Source of the DNA: Oscillospiraceae bacterium
Lineage (GTDB): Bacteria; Bacillota; Clostridia; Oscillospirales; Ruminococcaceae
Direction of reading: 5' to 3'
DNA length: 64,000 bases
NCBI GenBank assembly: GCA_025758045.1
Contig: CP107208.1
Span: 806,001 to 870,000, forward strand
Shown: positions 16,414-25,427 of the stretch, piece after piece
Position numbering within the stretch: the first letter of the stretch is position 1
How the letters are laid out: each line of letters begins with the position of its first letter
Made by a program: the position numbers and the translations under genes
The notes under the pieces: generated by a model
The model's input: the letters and a program-made list of their open reading frames with translations, nothing else
The model's database searches: none
Told to the model about the DNA's origin: nothing

Positions 16414-16953
16414 TTATTTCTTTTTGCCTAATAATTCTTTGCGGATATACGCAAAACATGCATCCTCGCCCTCATCGCGCAGGATCAGCAGGCAGGTCTC
16501 CAGCTGCTTTCTTGTCTCGGGGTGCAGGATGTAATGGTCTTTGCTGTGGTCGTAGTATTCCCATGCAACGGCATCTGTGTAGTTTTTGCCTTTGTAGTTT
16601 TTGCTGGCGGCAATGCGGTCACACACCATCTCGGCTACGTACTTTTCCGGCATGCGCATACCGGCCATGGCGTGGTCGCCGCCCGGTGCGTAGTCGATCC
16701 AGTATTCCAGATGGTGCTTATTGCGCCCCTTATGGTGCAGCCAGGCGGCACTATAGCCTTCTTTCTGGCGCTGGGCGTTGTTGGGGCTGCAGATCCCCTG
16801 CCAGTACTTGGCACCAGCCCAGAATTCCACCGGGGACAGCTTGCTTAAATCGTGGGTAAGGCCCTGCCAGTACAGCCCGCAGCGGAAGCAGTTTTGCATC
16901 ACCAGCATTTTGTGGTGGTGGATCGTTTTGTAATGTTTAATGGGATGCCACAA
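16414..16953 (-). CDS. DUF5662 family protein
   Basis: 179 residues of unknown function. The recognisable family core is THDLSKLSPVEFWAGAKYW (about residue 33), an HD-like His-Asp pair, followed by AAWLHHKGRNKHHLEYWID (about residue 70) and PEKYVAEMVCDRIAA. The many histidines suggest a metal site, and the pattern resembles small phage or bacterial HD-type hydrolases, but no activity is established. Its start overlaps the 3' end of the upstream membrane protein gene by 17 bp, so the two are probably co-translated. It ends a few bases before the shared terminator. Confidence 0.8.
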   Translation of the reverse strand: MWHPIKHYKTIHHHKMLVMQNCFRCGLYWQGLTHDLSKLSPVEFWAGAKYWQGICSPNNAQRQKEGYSAAWLHHKGRNKHHLEYWIDYAPGGDHAMAGMRMPEKYVAEMVCDRIAASKNYKGKNYTDAVAWEYYDHSKDHYILHPETRKQLETCLLILRDEGEDACFAYIRKELLGKKK

Positions 16954-18271
16954 GGTCGGGTCTCCTCCTGAACAGCAAAGATACGATTTCTTTTGTCATG
17001 ACCACCAGTGCCAGGCAGCTGACCGGCACCAGCGCAAAGTGCCACAGCATCGGCACCAGATGGGTATGTATGGCGGCGTGGGCCTTGGAAAGCACCATCC
17101 ACGATACCGGCGCGGCCAAGCTCAGCACCCAGGCCGTGGCCAGCGGGGCCAGTTTGGCCGGCTGCCCGCGGCGGGCCAGCAGTACGGCGCAGAGGATGCC
17201 CTCTGCCAGCACCGCAGCCAGCAGCGGCAGCAGCGTAATCGTCACAGGGCCGAACTGCAAAAGCGGCTCCTTGTTTTCCACAAAATAGAGGTACAGCACC
17301 TCCGGGATGGTGACGGCACGCACAGCGTTATCGCTGACGCTGACGCGGCTGGTGACAGCCTGGGTCATGCTGGCGAAAGCCTCGGCGGCGGTGCCGAAAT
17401 ACTGCACCTCCTGCCAGAACCACAGCCCGAGTGCCGCGGCCATGCCGCCCAGTGCCGCTGCGCCGGTGCCTACCGTGCGGCCCAGCCAGCGGCGGGCGGC
17501 GGGCAGGTTTCGGTCAACGCAAAGGGATTGCATGAGTGCGCAGCAAAGCGGGATCTCGCACAAAATCAAAAAGGTGGAGACAAACTCAAACCCGCACATG
17601 CAGCGGATGAGTACCGCCAGCGCCACCAGCCCAAAGCACCAGCCGGACGTGCGGCCTTTGCGCACGGTAACGCGGCAAAGCAGCAACGACGCCAGCACCG
17701 GCAGCAGCCAGGTCCACAGGCACCAGTACAGGTCTTTCATACCCCGCTGGGGCCAGGGGGCAAACACAACGGCCACCACCCAGACCAGCGCAGCCGCCGG
17801 GCCTGCCTGCCGCCAGGCAGCCAGCGCCAGCAGCAGCTCGGCTGCGTAAAACAGGATGCAGTTTACGGTGTACAGCCAGGTCTCCCGCGTCTCGCCGCTG
17901 GGCTGTACCAGACGAAACGCGCGGTTAAGCAGCCCGAATGCCCAGCCCTGCAGGCCGGATTGGTGGGTGTAGGCCTGGAAATCCTCGGCGTTGACCGGCG
18001 TGTTTTCCCGGAACCAGGTGCGGTTCTGGCTGTCGCTCCAGTCCTGGGTATACACCCCCATAAAGCCGCCGGGGGCGGATTGGTGGTTTTCCATCTGGAG
18101 CATCCGGCCAAACACCAACGGCTGGGAGCCGGTATCCCAAAAGCCGGTGGCGTAGGTGCTGGCGTTCTGCCGCCAGTGGGTCAGCAGCGCCGCCAGCAGC
18201 ACCACCGCCAGCAAGGTAAGCACCCGCCGCAGCCAAACCGGCAGGCGGGTAAACGGTTGATGAATCGGCAT
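16937..18271 (-). CDS. Polytopic membrane protein of unknown function
   Basis: 444 residues with about nine or ten hydrophobic segments (first at residues 16-34, LTLLAVVLLAALLTHW; last near 405-430). Between TM1 and TM2 is a roughly 90-residue presumably extracytoplasmic loop (YATGFWDTGSQPLVFG then MGVYTQDWSDSQNRTW). The layout resembles GT-C-type glycosyltransferases or the DUF6056 group, but I see no decisive acidic catalytic pair. It overlaps the DUF5662 gene downstream. ATG at 18271 with AAGGAAC upstream. A transfer or polymer-handling role at the envelope is a guess from topology only. Confidence 0.7.
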   Translation of the reverse strand: MPIHQPFTRLPVWLRRVLTLLAVVLLAALLTHWRQNASTYATGFWDTGSQPLVFGRMLQMENHQSAPGGFMGVYTQDWSDSQNRTWFRENTPVNAEDFQAYTHQSGLQGWAFGLLNRAFRLVQPSGETRETWLYTVNCILFYAAELLLALAAWRQAGPAAALVWVVAVVFAPWPQRGMKDLYWCLWTWLLPVLASLLLCRVTVRKGRTSGWCFGLVALAVLIRCMCGFEFVSTFLILCEIPLCCALMQSLCVDRNLPAARRWLGRTVGTGAAALGGMAAALGLWFWQEVQYFGTAAEAFASMTQAVTSRVSVSDNAVRAVTIPEVLYLYFVENKEPLLQFGPVTITLLPLLAAVLAEGILCAVLLARRGQPAKLAPLATAWVLSLAAPVSWMVLSKAHAAIHTHLVPMLWHFALVPVSCLALVVMTKEIVSLLFRRRPDLVASH

Positions 18272-18315
18272 AAATTGAAAGTTCCTTAAATCTTTGCTTT
18301 AGCGTATCTCTAAAA

Positions 18316-18465
18316 GCCTCCCTCTGCGAGACAGACTCCCCCGGTACGGGGGAGATGGCGCAAAGCGCCAGAGGGGGAGCGGTGGCGCGAAGCGCCGGAG
18401 GGAGAGAGCCTTGCCTAAAGCTCTCTCCCCCACCCGCTCCGCGGGAGCTCCCTCGCAGAGGGGAC
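18316..18465. repeat. CTCTGCGAG/CTCCCCC repeat, copy 1
   Basis: About 150 bp of stacked GC-rich palindromes: CTCCCCCGGTACGGGGGAG, GGCGCAAAGCGCC, GGCGCGAAGCGCC, and CACCCGCTCCGCGGGAG, bounded by CCTCCCTCTGCGAG and CTCGCAGAGGGG. Copies at 32328-32496 and 39037-39172 share the order and ends. Non-coding; it probably folds as a long stem in either strand. Confidence 0.75.
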
Positions 18466-18488
18466 CAAAGATGCACGGCTCACATATT

Positions 18489-20111
18489 TTATCTATCCCA
18501 CTTATCGCACAAGCTGGCGATCTGGCTGGCGAACTTGGCCAGGTCCTTGTTGGCACCGCCCTGGTTGTGGCGGATGACTTCCATCAAACGCTGGCCCATA
18601 TTGACCAGGCGGTCGTAAGCAGCGCTGGTGCGCACATTGGCTTCGGTGCGGGTCTTGACGATTTTTTGCGTGTTACCGGTCTCGGCGCAGGCGGCGCGGC
18701 CATCGCTGACGATCCAGACAGCGCCGTTGTAGGGCGCGTCGGCCTCGTAGCCTTCAGCCCGCAGCTTTTCGGCCCAGTGGGCGGCCACGGCATCCTCGCC
18801 ATGGTTGACAAAGACGAACTTCGGCTTTTCGTCAAAGGCGTGCAGCCAAGCGGCCAGGCCGTCCTTGTCGGCGTGGCCGGAAAGCCCGCTCAGCTGCCGG
18901 ATGCTCGCCTTGACCTGCACCGGCTCGCCAAACAGCTTGACTTCCTGCGCGCCGTTGACCAGCGCGTTGCCCAGCGTGCCGGGGCTTTGGTAGCCCACGA
19001 ACAGCACGGTGCACTCTGGCCGCCAAAGGTTATACTTTAAATGGTGGCGGATGCGGCCCGCGTCGCACATGCCCGCCGCCGAGATGATGACCTTCGGCAC
19101 GGGGTCGCCGTTGATGGCCATGGATTCTTCTTTGGTCTCGCTGATGTGCAGGCCGGGGAACTGCAGCGGGTTCCGGCCTGCCTGCACCAGGGCCAGGGCT
19201 TCCTCGTCATAGCACTCGCTGAAATTCTCGCGGAAGATAGTGGTGGACTTGCTGGCCAGCGGGCTGTCCACGTAGACCGGGAAGTTTCCGTGGCCGGTCA
19301 CGCGGCCCTCGGCCTTGATCTGCCGCAGAAAATACAGCAGCTCCTGGGTGCGGCCCACCGCAAAGCTGGGGATGACCACGTTACCGCCCTTATCAAAGGT
19401 AGATTGCAGCACATCGGTCAACTCGCCCAGGTAGTCCGGCTTGGGGCCGTGGCTGCGGTCGCCGTAGGTGGACTCCATAATCAGGTAGTCTGCGTGGCCG
19501 GGGTTGGCGGGGTCCTTGATGAGCGGCTGGTGGGTGTTGCCAATATCGCCGGAGAAAACGATGATCTCCGGCTGCTTGCCCGGTTCGGTCACGCGCAGCG
19601 AGATGGACGCACTGCCCAGCAGGTGGCCTACATCGGTAAAGCGCATCTCGATTTTACCCGTTGGTCCATCAAACAGGTTTTGCCAGGTCTCATAGGGGCA
19701 GGGCACGAACTGCTGCATGACCTTCTCGGCATCCTCGACGGTATAATCGGGTTCGACCATCTCGGCACCACTGCGCATGGCCTTACGGTTTTTCCACTCA
19801 GCCTCCTGCTCCTGGATATGGGCCGAGTCCTCCAGCATGATGGCACAGAGGTCGCGGGTGGCGTCGGTGGTGTAAATGGGGCCGCGGTAGCCGTTTTTGT
19901 ACAGGTACGGGATGCGGCCCGAGTGGTCGATGTGGGCGTGAGTCAGCAGCAGAGCTTCGTAGGTGCCGGGGGCATAGGGCAGGTCGGCGTTTTCGTAGAC
20001 GTCGCGGCCCTGCTCCATGCCGCAGTCGATCAGGATACGATGTCCTGCAGCTTCCAGCTGGGTACAGCTGCCCGTAACCTCACGGTCAGCGCCTAAAAAG
20101 GTAAGCTTCAT
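18489..20111 (-). CDS. MBL-fold beta-CASP ribonuclease-like protein
   Basis: Predicted cytoplasmic zinc-dependent RNase of the CPSF/RMMBL group. 540 residues. The metallo-beta-lactamase motifs are complete: LTHAHIDHSG (about residue 56), DVGHLLGSAS (about 165), FSGDIGN (about 190). The beta-CASP inserts follow: motif A MESTYGDRSHG, VVIPSFAVGRTQEL, motif B IISAAGMCDAGRIRHHL and motif C LSGHADKDG (about 410). Past residue 450 there is a family-specific tail. It is distinct from RNase J, which has a different order and length. ATG at 20111 with GGGGAGG upstream. Confidence 0.9.
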   Translation of the reverse strand: MKLTFLGADREVTGSCTQLEAAGHRILIDCGMEQGRDVYENADLPYAPGTYEALLLTHAHIDHSGRIPYLYKNGYRGPIYTTDATRDLCAIMLEDSAHIQEQEAEWKNRKAMRSGAEMVEPDYTVEDAEKVMQQFVPCPYETWQNLFDGPTGKIEMRFTDVGHLLGSASISLRVTEPGKQPEIIVFSGDIGNTHQPLIKDPANPGHADYLIMESTYGDRSHGPKPDYLGELTDVLQSTFDKGGNVVIPSFAVGRTQELLYFLRQIKAEGRVTGHGNFPVYVDSPLASKSTTIFRENFSECYDEEALALVQAGRNPLQFPGLHISETKEESMAINGDPVPKVIISAAGMCDAGRIRHHLKYNLWRPECTVLFVGYQSPGTLGNALVNGAQEVKLFGEPVQVKASIRQLSGLSGHADKDGLAAWLHAFDEKPKFVFVNHGEDAVAAHWAEKLRAEGYEADAPYNGAVWIVSDGRAACAETGNTQKIVKTRTEANVRTSAAYDRLVNMGQRLMEVIRHNQGGANKDLAKFASQIASLCDKWDR

Positions 20112-20180
20112 AGAATACGCCTCCCCATAGAAAATCGTTTAGATTCTTCTACGATCAAATTTTACGGCTCGCTGCCGTTT

Positions 20181-22997
20181 TTACTTGTTATTCCGTCCGA
20201 CGCCATATCGCGGGGCTTCGGGCAGGATGAAATCGGTGGTAAAGTTCTCGGTCAAATCGTTGATGTTCATGCGCACATCCCAGTACACATCGCCGTAATC
20301 GCGCAGCACCGTGTAATTTTCGGTGCCGATGGTGGCCAACGTCTGGGTGTCGGTAACAATGAGCACGGTATCCCCTGCCGGTTCGTACTCGCTCAGGGAT
20401 TCCTGATAGGTGCGGGAGACACCGTCGAGGCCTGCCAGCGTGCGGGCGGTGTCGGCGCTGACCGAAACCAGCTGCACCCGGGCTGCCTTGGGCAGCAGGT
20501 CCAGCAGCGTGCCGCGGCTGATGTCGCCGTACTCCGGCTCGCCCACATTTCCTGCCAGTGCCGTGAACTCGCTGCCGGTCCAGCCCTCGGGCCAGTGGTC
20601 GCGGTCGTTCTCAGCGATTTCCTGATACAGCGCTGCCAGATAGTTGGCGAAGCTGATCGTCTTTTCAGCGTCCGGGTTGGCCGCGTAGGTGAACAGCGGC
20701 GTGTAGTAGATGCTCTGGTCGTCGGCATCCAGCCCGGCCAGCTTGGCGGCGGCGTAGGCGTAGGCCTCGGCCCCCTGCTGCTGGGCTTCGTCGACCGTCT
20801 CCGCGGGGGTGCTGGTATCCTTTCCGCCCACAGCCTCGGTGTCCTTGTCCGGGTCGGCAGCATCGCCGCCGGTCTGGGTGTCATCGGTCGTGATGGTCAG
20901 GCTCTCCAAGGTGGAGCGGCTGGCCTGCAACGTATCGGCGGTCACAGTGTCGGCCCCGCGCACGGCCACACCGCCGCCCTGGGTGAACACCAGGTCAAAG
21001 CGGGCCACACCGTCCAGTCCCAGCGCCGCACCGGCGCGATAGAGAGTATCCTGGCCGCTGGCGCTGCTGCTGCCGTCCACGATGGCGGTCACGCCCAGGT
21101 CTTTCAGCGTGGTTTGCAGCGCGGCGGTGTCCATGCCGGGGGTGGCGATGCAGATGATGGCATCCACGCCCTGGGCCTGCAAAGCAGCCACCTGTTCGCT
21201 GGCGGTCTGGGTCAGGTTGTTGGCAAAGGGCGTTTCCTCGTTGACCAGGCTGATCTTGTTGTTGACGGTGTCGGCATCGGCCAGCGAGAAGAACCCGATG
21301 CGGTAGCCCGCACGGGTGATTACGTAGTTCATGCCGTTGGTGATGCGGTTGCGGTTCCAGCTGGTAGAGCGGTAGAAGATTGCTGCACCGTCAGAATCCC
21401 GCAGGTTGGCAGCCAGCGACGGACCGCTTCCCATATTGGCGTCGCTGCGCAGGCGGGAGATGCCGTAGGCCAGGTCCTCGGCCCCGAAGGCCTGCAGATC
21501 GTACCCGGCAGCGGAAAAGCTGCTGAGCATATCCATGCCGCCGGTCATGCTGGCCACGGTGGTGCCGTGCAGGCTGCCGCCCGCGTCCACGAGGATCGAA
21601 TCCGGCGTGCTGGCTTTCAGCGCGGCCACATCGGCCAGGCTGACGTTGTCGTTGGCCCGCTGGCCCGCCAGGGAGCCGGTGGCAAAAATGGGCACGGTGA
21701 TGTCGCCCACCCGCACAAGGCACTGGATGCTCTCGGTGCCGTCGGCCAGCGTGGCGGTGATGGTACACTCGCCGCTGTCGGCCTTGGCGCGCACAAGGCC
21801 GTGCTTATCCACGGTCGCCACACTCTTGTCGCTGGTGGTCCAGAAAATTTTCTGCCCGCCATTTTCCTCGTCCGGCTGGTTGGTGGTCAGGTTCGCGTAG
21901 GCATCCTTACCGTCCAGATGCAGCTCCGTCTGGCGGGTGTCGTTGAGCAGCGTCGGCGTGGCCGTTTTGCCGTTACAGCTGGAAATTTCGCCGAAAGCAA
22001 ACGGCCGCATGACGAAATCAATATCCACCGTCTCGCTCTCGACACCGTAGTCCGCGCCAGGCTCGGAATAGCTGCACTGCCACATATCGTAGGTGCCGGT
22101 GTAGCCCAGTTCGTCCGCAAAGCGGGCGATCCAGAGATTCTCGCGCCAGGGGTCGAACGCCGCATCACTGAAGCGGGCGCGCACCCAGTTCAGCGAGGCA
22201 TAGATGCCCTGTTTGCCGGTGTAGCCCAGCTCGGTCAGGCGGTCAAAAAACGCTTTGGTGATGGCGGCCATCTCATCCGGGAAGATGCCGCTGATGCTCT
22301 TGTCCTCCAGATCGTAGTAGACGGGGTAGGACAGCCGGTAGGGCGCGGCGGTGTAGTCCTCGAGTCCCTCCTGCGGCGGGGCAACCAGGCCCAGCAGGCG
22401 GGCAACGTGGTCGGCCTCGCTGCGGGCTTCGTCCTCGGTGGTAGCGTAGGAGTAGATGTACGCGCCGAACGGGATGCCCAAACGGGTGCACTCATCAGCG
22501 TTGCGGCGCCACTGGGGATCGTCCTGGTTCCATCCCTGCTCCTGGCCGTCCCACTCACCGCCGAAACCGCAGCGGATGATGGCGAAGTCGACGCCGTTGC
22601 TCTTGGCCTTTTCCCAATCGACCGCGCCCTGATATTTCGATACATCGATGCCTTTCAGCACGGCGGCAGGCATAGCCTCGCCGCTCTCATTAAAGTAGTA
22701 GCCCAGTTCATTCTTCTGCCAGGCAGCCGCCGGGGTGCCGAAGTCTGCCTTGGCAGGCCCGGTGGGACCAGCCGAGCAGCGGGTAAGTACCACAGCCAGC
22801 ACAATGACCAGCACCAGACAGGCGGCGCAGAGGCCCAAAACAGCCCGGCTGCGGCGTTTTTTGCTGGTTTTTCTGGGCGGCTGTTTGGGTGTACGGGGCG
22901 GCACACCTGCCCCACCCTGCTGCCGGGCCGGCCCAGCCCCGGAAACAGCCCTTTGCGCACGCGCCGGGCTGCGGTATACTTTGCGTTCGTCTGCCAC
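20181..22997 (-). CDS. GH25 muramidase fused to Ig-like and degenerate 5'-nucleotidase-like domains
   Basis: 938 residues. A basic cytoplasmic tail is followed by one TM anchor (about 52-70), so the rest lies outside. GH25 domain about 110-335: GIDVSKYQGAVDW and the catalytic YYDLED pair are intact, so peptidoglycan hydrolysis is likely. A BIG2-like Ig domain follows (about 350-430, DKSVATVDKHGLVRAKA). From about 440 to the end it resembles UshA-type 5'-nucleotidase, including the C-terminal 5_nucleotid_C part (YGDISRGTLLDLLPKA), but the metal motifs are gone (see findings). A low-complexity acidic linker sits near 705-735. GTG start at 22997 with AGAGAGGG upstream. A TTGACA at 23121-23126 may be its -35, with a poor -10. 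Confidence 0.85.
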   Translation of the reverse strand: MADERKVYRSPARAQRAVSGAGPARQQGGAGVPPRTPKQPPRKTSKKRRSRAVLGLCAACLVLVIVLAVVLTRCSAGPTGPAKADFGTPAAAWQKNELGYYFNESGEAMPAAVLKGIDVSKYQGAVDWEKAKSNGVDFAIIRCGFGGEWDGQEQGWNQDDPQWRRNADECTRLGIPFGAYIYSYATTEDEARSEADHVARLLGLVAPPQEGLEDYTAAPYRLSYPVYYDLEDKSISGIFPDEMAAITKAFFDRLTELGYTGKQGIYASLNWVRARFSDAAFDPWRENLWIARFADELGYTGTYDMWQCSYSEPGADYGVESETVDIDFVMRPFAFGEISSCNGKTATPTLLNDTRQTELHLDGKDAYANLTTNQPDEENGGQKIFWTTSDKSVATVDKHGLVRAKADSGECTITATLADGTESIQCLVRVGDITVPIFATGSLAGQRANDNVSLADVAALKASTPDSILVDAGGSLHGTTVASMTGGMDMLSSFSAAGYDLQAFGAEDLAYGISRLRSDANMGSGPSLAANLRDSDGAAIFYRSTSWNRNRITNGMNYVITRAGYRIGFFSLADADTVNNKISLVNEETPFANNLTQTASEQVAALQAQGVDAIICIATPGMDTAALQTTLKDLGVTAIVDGSSSASGQDTLYRAGAALGLDGVARFDLVFTQGGGVAVRGADTVTADTLQASRSTLESLTITTDDTQTGGDAADPDKDTEAVGGKDTSTPAETVDEAQQQGAEAYAYAAAKLAGLDADDQSIYYTPLFTYAANPDAEKTISFANYLAALYQEIAENDRDHWPEGWTGSEFTALAGNVGEPEYGDISRGTLLDLLPKAARVQLVSVSADTARTLAGLDGVSRTYQESLSEYEPAGDTVLIVTDTQTLATIGTENYTVLRDYGDVYWDVRMNINDLTENFTTDFILPEAPRYGVGRNNK

Positions 22998-23171
22998 GAT
23001 GATGCCCTCTCTTTGTCTATATATAAAAATGTGTATAGTCGTTTATGTATGACTGGACTTTAAAGCCCTCTCCCGGATAGGCCTTTTAAGGGGATACTAA
23101 TTAAGAATAGTGTATCATTTTGTCAAAGAAAATACAATCCAGGAGAGACGGTAGATTTTGTAAAAAATTTA

Positions 23172-23223
23172 GCACCCCGGCAAAACTGCAGGGGTGCCAA
23201 AACAGCCGGCCCGAAGGCCGGCT
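23172..23223 (-). terminator. Tandem terminators after the flavoprotein gene
   Basis: On the minus strand, AGCCGGCC-TTCG-GGCCGGCT runs into GTTTTGG, and 6 bases further GCACCCC pairs with GGGGTGC and runs into TAAATTTTTTAC. Two consecutive hairpins with T tracts directly after the stop codon at 23244. Confidence 0.8.
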
Positions 23224-23243
23224 GCCAAGTATGTGTTTACAAA

Positions 23244-24647
23244 TCAAAAGCCGTGCTTTTCCATCAGCTTGCGGCCCATCAGTACGCCCATAACGGAAGC
23301 CATCATCAGGCCGCGGGTCCAGCCGGAGGAATCGCCCAGGCAGTGCAGACCCTCGATATTCGTCTCCAGGTCGGTATCCATCTTGACCTTGTTGGAGTAG
23401 AACTTCAGCTCGGGGCTGTACAGCAGGGTCTCAGGGCTGGCGAAGCCGGGCACGACCTCATCCATCATCTTGATGAACTCGATGATGTTGACCATGGCGC
23501 GGTAGGGCATGGCGGCGGTGATGTCACCAGCCACGGCGTCCTTCAGCGTCGGGCGCACGTTGGTGCGGGCCAGTTCCTTGGCCCAGGTACGCTTGCCGTC
23601 CAGGATGTCGCCGTAGCGCTGCACCAGGATGTGGCCGGCACCCAGCATGTTGGTCAACTCGCCGACTTTCTGTGCGTAGGCGATGGGCTGGTTGAACGGC
23701 TCGGTGAAGTTGTGGCTGACCAGAATGGCCAGGTTTGTGTTGTTGCTCTTCTTCTCCTTGAAGCTGTGGCCGTTGACGACAGCGAGGTCGTTGTCGTAGT
23801 TTTCCTGGGCCACAAAGCCGCCGGGGTTCTGGCAGAAGGTACGCACTTTGTTGTGCCAGGGGGCCGGGTAGCCGATCAGCTTGCCCTCGTACAGGACCTG
23901 GTTGATCTTCTCCATGACCTCGTTGCGGCACTCGACGCGGACACCGATGTCAACGGTGCCGGGCTTGTGGGCAATGTTGTGCTCGGCGCAGAGCTTCTCC
24001 AGCCAATCGGCGCCGCGGCGGCCGGTGGCGATGACCACCTGCTTGGCGTAGATGTCGCGGGATTCGTCCTTCTCGCGGATGCGCACACCCTTGCAGGCGG
24101 ATTCCTCGAGGATGATGTTCTCGCACTCGGTGTTGAACAGCATCTCCACGCCGGCGTCGGCCAGATAGTTCTGGATGTTCAGGTAGAGCTGCTGGGCCTT
24201 CTCGGTGCCCAGGTGGCGGATGGGGCAATCGACCAGCTGCAGGCCCGCCTGGATAGCGCGCTTGCGGATGTCCTTGATGTCGGGGCCTTCGTAGACGCCC
24301 TCTACCTTCGGATCAGCGCCGAATTCCAGGTAGATCTTATCGGTGTAGTCGATCAGTTCCTGGGCGAAGTCCTCACCGATCAGGTCGGGCAGTTCGCCGC
24401 CGACCTGGTAGGACAGGGACAGCTTGCCGTCCGAGAATGCGCCCGCGCCGGAAAAGCCGGTGGTGATGGCGCAGGTCGGCTTGCAGTTTACGCAGACACC
24501 GGTTTTATCCTTGGGGCAGTGGCGCTTTTCCACAGGCTTGCCCTTTTCGATAAGCAGGATCTTGTGGGGATTGCAGCTTTTGCGCAGCAGCTCCAGCGCG
24601 GTGAAAATACCGGCAGGGCCGGCGCCTACGATGATCAGATCATACAT
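23244..24647 (-). CDS. FAD-dependent oxidoreductase (COG2509-like) with a cysteine cluster
   Basis: 467 residues. N-terminal FAD-binding GxGxxG motif VGAGPAGIFTALELL (residues 7-21), the VVIATGRRGADWLE segment (about 208), and a C-terminal GLHCLGDSSGWTRGLMMA (about 436), which is the second FAD contact region of this family. Between residues 43 and 61 there are four cysteines in the pattern C-x8-C-x2-C-x3-C (HCPKDKTGVCVNCKPTC), followed by GFSGAGAFSDGKL. The substrate is unknown; members are annotated only as NAD/FAD-utilising dehydrogenases. ATG at 24647 with AAAGGAGAG about 13 bases upstream. DUF308 and kinase-like genes lie upstream on the same strand. Confidence 0.85.
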   Translation of the reverse strand: MYDLIIVGAGPAGIFTALELLRKSCNPHKILLIEKGKPVEKRHCPKDKTGVCVNCKPTCAITTGFSGAGAFSDGKLSLSYQVGGELPDLIGEDFAQELIDYTDKIYLEFGADPKVEGVYEGPDIKDIRKRAIQAGLQLVDCPIRHLGTEKAQQLYLNIQNYLADAGVEMLFNTECENIILEESACKGVRIREKDESRDIYAKQVVIATGRRGADWLEKLCAEHNIAHKPGTVDIGVRVECRNEVMEKINQVLYEGKLIGYPAPWHNKVRTFCQNPGGFVAQENYDNDLAVVNGHSFKEKKSNNTNLAILVSHNFTEPFNQPIAYAQKVGELTNMLGAGHILVQRYGDILDGKRTWAKELARTNVRPTLKDAVAGDITAAMPYRAMVNIIEFIKMMDEVVPGFASPETLLYSPELKFYSNKVKMDTDLETNIEGLHCLGDSSGWTRGLMMASVMGVLMGRKLMEKHGF

Positions 24648-24709
24648 GGATGGGGGTTCTCTCCTTTAAAAATATGTGGGGACATTTATAACAGGGTGCA
24701 GGCACCCGG

Positions 24710-25414
24710 TCAGGTTTTGCTGGAGTCCTCGTCGGACACGTCAGTACTCTCGGCATCGTACACGACAGGTTCTCCGTCCCGGGTCGCGTCCACGATGTCG
24801 GTGTCCGCGGCCTCGGCTTCGTCCAGGGCATCACCCAAGGCGGTCAGGGTCGCGTTGACGGCGGCATTGGCCATGCGGTCCAGCGTGCGCAGCTCCATGG
24901 CCGCATACAGGATGCAGCCAAGATTCAACGCACCTTCGACGATCAACAGGATGCCGCAGAGCATCACCACACTAACAGCCGCGCCGAACGGGTGCCAGAT
25001 GAGCAGCGCACCCAGCGCAATGGACACAATGCTGAACAGCAGCAGCATCCACCACTTTTCGCCTTTGCGCTTTGCCAGGTCAATAGCCGAGCCGATGCGG
25101 CTGCAACCATCCACCACGATAAAGATGCCAAACACCACCGGCAGAAAGCTGGCCACCACCTGGGGTTTTGCTAAAGTGAACAGGCCCAGCCCTGCCGTGA
25201 TGACGCCGCCCACCAGCATAAAGGGCGCGGTGAAGCCGGTGCCCCGGATGCGGGCGTACTGGATCAGACAGACAATGCCGGTGATAAGCACCACCACGCC
25301 AAAGGCGTAGCAGATCCACAGCAGACTGGTTTCCGGCATAATGAGCAGCATCAGCCCCAGCACGATATAGGCGATGCTCATCAGCATCATTCCGCTTTTG
25401 ACATAGCGCAGCAT
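24710..25414 (-). CDS. DUF308 (HdeD-like) membrane protein
   Basis: 234 residues with six predicted TM helices in three pairs (from residue 10, MLMSIAYIVLGLMLLIM, to about 170), each pair ending in the typical GLxxL/GIxxL pattern of HdeD-like DUF308 repeats. It is followed by a soluble acidic tail of about 60 residues rich in Asp, Glu and Thr (ALDEAEAADTDIVDAT). In enteric bacteria HdeD is linked to acid stress; no such role is shown here. It starts 13 bp after the kinase-like gene, so the pair is probably one operon from the promoter at 26095. Confidence 0.85.
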   Translation of the reverse strand: MLRYVKSGMMLMSIAYIVLGLMLLIMPETSLLWICYAFGVVVLITGIVCLIQYARIRGTGFTAPFMLVGGVITAGLGLFTLAKPQVVASFLPVVFGIFIVVDGCSRIGSAIDLAKRKGEKWWMLLLFSIVSIALGALLIWHPFGAAVSVVMLCGILLIVEGALNLGCILYAAMELRTLDRMANAAVNATLTALGDALDEAEAADTDIVDATRDGEPVVYDAESTDVSDEDSSKT

Positions 25415-25427
25415 AGCAGCACGCTCC

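Noticed and set aside
20595..23063. Plus-strand open frame of more than 800 codons opposite the GH25 gene
   Set aside because: It is the complement of a GC-rich gene whose minus-strand reading has clear domains; the plus reading is rich in Gly, Ala, His and Val with no family motif. The same applies to long frames opposite ilvC, ilvB, uxaA, the EF-G-like gene, the flavoprotein and spoIIE.
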